From Meridianimarinicoccus marinus (GTDB lineage: Bacteria > Pseudomonadota > Alphaproteobacteria > Rhodobacterales > Rhodobacteraceae): a stretch of 64,000 bases of DNA. A model generated the notes under the pieces. The model ran no database searches, had not been told where the DNA came from, and worked only from the letters and a program-made list of their open reading frames with translations. The stretch is taken from NCBI RefSeq assembly GCF_040689105.1, contig NZ_JBFBVU010000002.1:186001-250000 (forward strand). The letters are read 5' to 3'. Shown piece by piece: positions 61,502 to 64,000 of the stretch (the first letter of the stretch is position 1; each line of letters begins with the position of its first letter). Position numbers and translations under genes: made by a program.

Positions 61502-62215
61502 TCAGACGACAATCAGGCCGCGGGCGATGGCACGGGCGACGGCGTGGGTCGTGTTCTGCGCCCCCAGTTTGAACCGCGCGGATTCGATATAGACCCGCAG
61601 GGTGTGTTCCGAGATGCACAGGCTTTCGGCGGCTTGCGCACGGGAGTAGCCAACCGCCAGAAGACTGAGCGTATCGATTTCGCGGGGCGACAGGCTGGCC
61701 GATTTCTGCACATCGGTGCCGTTGTCGATCTCAAGGGCTTTCTGATTGATGAAATGGGCCACGAGAATCAGATCCGATACATTGGACCGGCTGTAATTCG
61801 CCCAAGTCCGGTCACTTGCACGGCTGGAGGCCGTAAACAAGGCAAACTGGCCGTTCGGCCCGCGGATCGGAACCGAAAGTCCCTGGTTTCCAACCCCGGC
61901 GTCTGCGGCTTCGCCCATGAAATTGCGGGCCTTGGCGCCGGTCCAGTCCAGCTGTTTCCAATCCACCGGGTTGAAGCGCTGATAGCAGCCCTGCACCACT
62001 GGATCGATGCGGGCGTAATCCCGCTCGATATAGCGGTCCACCCATGAGGCGTCATAGGTGAGCGCCGCGTATTGTTCTCCAGCCCGGTTAACCGAATGGT
62101 AAACAACGTGATCCACATCATAGAGATCCCGGAGCCTGACAACGACATCCTGCAGATCTCCCCGTGTCGTTGCCTCTTCCAGGCTGCTAATGAGCGTCTC
62201 CAGTTTTTCCTTCAT
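61502..62215 (-). CDS. luxR: LuxR family quorum-sensing regulator
   Basis: 237 aa. The N-terminal autoinducer domain keeps the lactone-binding pattern SWVDRYIERDYARIDPVV (Trp, Tyr, Asp-Pro) and Trp in NPVDWKQL. The C-terminal HTH reads LSPREIDTLSLLAVGYSRAQAAESLCISEHTLRVYIESA (quoted in part), with the invariant Glu, Leu and Gly. It likely answers the LuxI product. Its 5' end overlaps the 62-aa ORF at 62187. Confidence 0.93.
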   Translation of the reverse strand: MKEKLETLISSLEEATTRGDLQDVVVRLRDLYDVDHVVYHSVNRAGEQYAALTYDASWVDRYIERDYARIDPVVQGCYQRFNPVDWKQLDWTGAKARNFMGEAADAGVGNQGLSVPIRGPNGQFALFTASSRASDRTWANYSRSNVSDLILVAHFINQKALEIDNGTDVQKSASLSPREIDTLSLLAVGYSRAQAAESLCISEHTLRVYIESARFKLGAQNTTHAVARAIARGLIVV

Positions 62216-62375
62216 GACCTCGTGCCCGACATACGTCCCTGACCTTGTTACGCCGAATTTCCGTAGCGGCCACCATCATGGTATCATCAAGCTGCTCCGC
62301 CAACTCCAAAAACTGGTTGTGGCGCGCAAACTTCTTCAGGTCTGCCAGAACATCGATCATCCAATCCGCATCCAT
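62187..62375 (-). CDS. 62-aa small protein overlapping luxR
   Basis: 62 aa: MDADWMIDVLADLKKFARHN..., mainly helical, ending RARGHEGKTGDAH. Start ATG 62375 with TGAGGA 7 bp upstream; the longer frame to 62516 reads through low-complexity sequence. It overlaps the luxR start by 29 bp in another frame, so translation of luxR may be coupled. Unrecognised; a similar small helical protein upstream of LuxR genes is my recollection only. Confidence 0.65.
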   Translation of the reverse strand: MDADWMIDVLADLKKFARHNQFLELAEQLDDTMMVAATEIRRNKVRDVCRARGHEGKTGDAH

Positions 62376-62520
62376 GGATCCGTCCTCAAGACTTGAAGAA
62401 ATTCTTAACAACACCGTAACACGTCTTAGAATCGGGACACACTCGCCGCTTTGTGCCCCCCGAAAATAGGGAGGGCGTCGGCTGTAACCCCCTGAAATCC
62501 CTAATGCTGTCCTCACCGGA

Positions 62521-62549
62521 AACGCAAACCGCCCCGGAAACCGGGGCGG
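62521..62549 (-). terminator. terminator of ccrA
   Basis: On the minus strand, CCGCCCCGG-TTT-CCGGGGCGG (perfect 9-bp stem) followed by TTTGCGTTT. It ends 32 bp after the ccrA stop. The remaining bases 62376-62520 show no gene and hold the promoter of the luxR side. Confidence 0.85.
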
Positions 62550-62580
62550 CGCGATTGTCTTGCAAATTTTAACGACTGGC

Positions 62581-63870
<1,290 letters not shown>

Positions 63871-63944
63871 CAAAGCCTCCAAGCTGGTCCACATAAATGC
63901 CGCATCGCAGAATCAATGGGCGGTGTCTGGTCGGGATACTGCCC

Positions 63945-63976
63945 TTTGCGCAACTTCGCAACACCGTTCGCGCGAA
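63945..63976. promoter_or_regulatory. candidate operator region upstream of ccrA
   Basis: TTTGCGCAACTTCGCAAC (63945-63962) contains repeated GCAAC half-sites and lies 75 bp before the ccrA ATG. TTCGCGCGAA (63967-63976) is a perfect palindrome. In Paracoccus, ccr is controlled by an ScfR/RamB-type regulator binding TTGC-rich repeats, so this region is a candidate; motif match is not proven. Nothing else is seen in 63871-64000. Confidence 0.4.
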
Positions 63977-64000
63977 AAATGAAAGATTATGTCTCGCAAG

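Overview
The window is 64 kb of GC-rich, densely packed chromosome from an alphaproteobacterium of the order Rhodobacterales (Roseobacter/Rhodobacter/Paracoccus type). The evidence is the gene order cmk - rpsA - ihfB - lapA-like - trpF - trpB, an RpoH2-type heat-shock sigma factor behind a TGATCC-N18-TAATCC promoter, a LuxR/LuxI pair, crotonyl-CoA carboxylase/reductase of the ethylmalonyl-CoA pathway, and the rsmI-yraN-gshB cluster. I see no insertion sequence, phage gene, tRNA, rRNA, CRISPR array or compositionally foreign island. Nearly all of it looks like core or clade-core chromosome.

Layout. 1-8.4 kb: an alpha/beta hydrolase, trpB, a DHFR/RibD-like protein, a GNAT, trpF, a LapA-like membrane protein, ihfB, rpsA, a 73-aa repeat microprotein, cmk and an SRAP peptidase. 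8.4-14.8 kb: a small lipoprotein, a periplasmic 5'-nucleotidase, DUF952 plus pyrD, thpR, a MATE exporter and two PaaI-type thioesterases. 14.9-24 kb: a fatty-acid (acyl-CoA) degradation region with two MerR regulators, an acyl-CoA dehydrogenase, a GST, a thiolase, an NTF2-like protein, two paralogous cupins and a FadJ-type two-domain enzyme. 24-30 kb: membrane and transport proteins, a short asparaginase-domain protein, a 2-hydroxyacid dehydrogenase and an SH3 protein. 30-36.6 kb (minus strand): rpoH2 - chaN, then coaBC - dut - membrane-anchored MoeB/ThiF - M3 peptidase. 36.6-42.4 kb: cobU - histidine phosphatase, a GST, comM, gshB - yraN - rsmI. 42.4-50 kb: an LpoA/LivJ-like lipoprotein, glnD - murJ, a rhomboid pseudoprotease, trpS and a VOC protein. 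50-52.6 kb: a universal stress protein, a NifU-type scaffold with a perfect 19-bp palindrome upstream, tsaB - rimI. 52.7-57.4 kb: a BMP-type nucleoside ABC importer. 57.5-60.7 kb: a TauE/SafE exporter with a TIGR02186-type partner and a RecD-like helicase. 60.7-64 kb: luxI, luxR, a 62-aa ORF overlapping luxR, and ccrA.

How it fits together. Several tight translationally coupled operons are visible through ATGA/TGATG overlaps: DUF952-pyrD, GST-thiolase, cupin-cupin, coaBC-dut-moeB-M3, rsmI-yraN, glnD-murJ, tsaB-rimI and the two ABC permeases. The points most worth a second look are the microprotein with a tandem AVWGTNGVA repeat between cmk and rpsA, the rhomboid lacking both catalytic residues, the cupin pair inside a beta-oxidation operon, the palindromes in the luxR-luxI gap with the small ORF overlapping luxR, and the predicted sigma-E and Irr-like sites at rpoH2 and the NifU gene. 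All calls come from reading the sequence; no database search was run.
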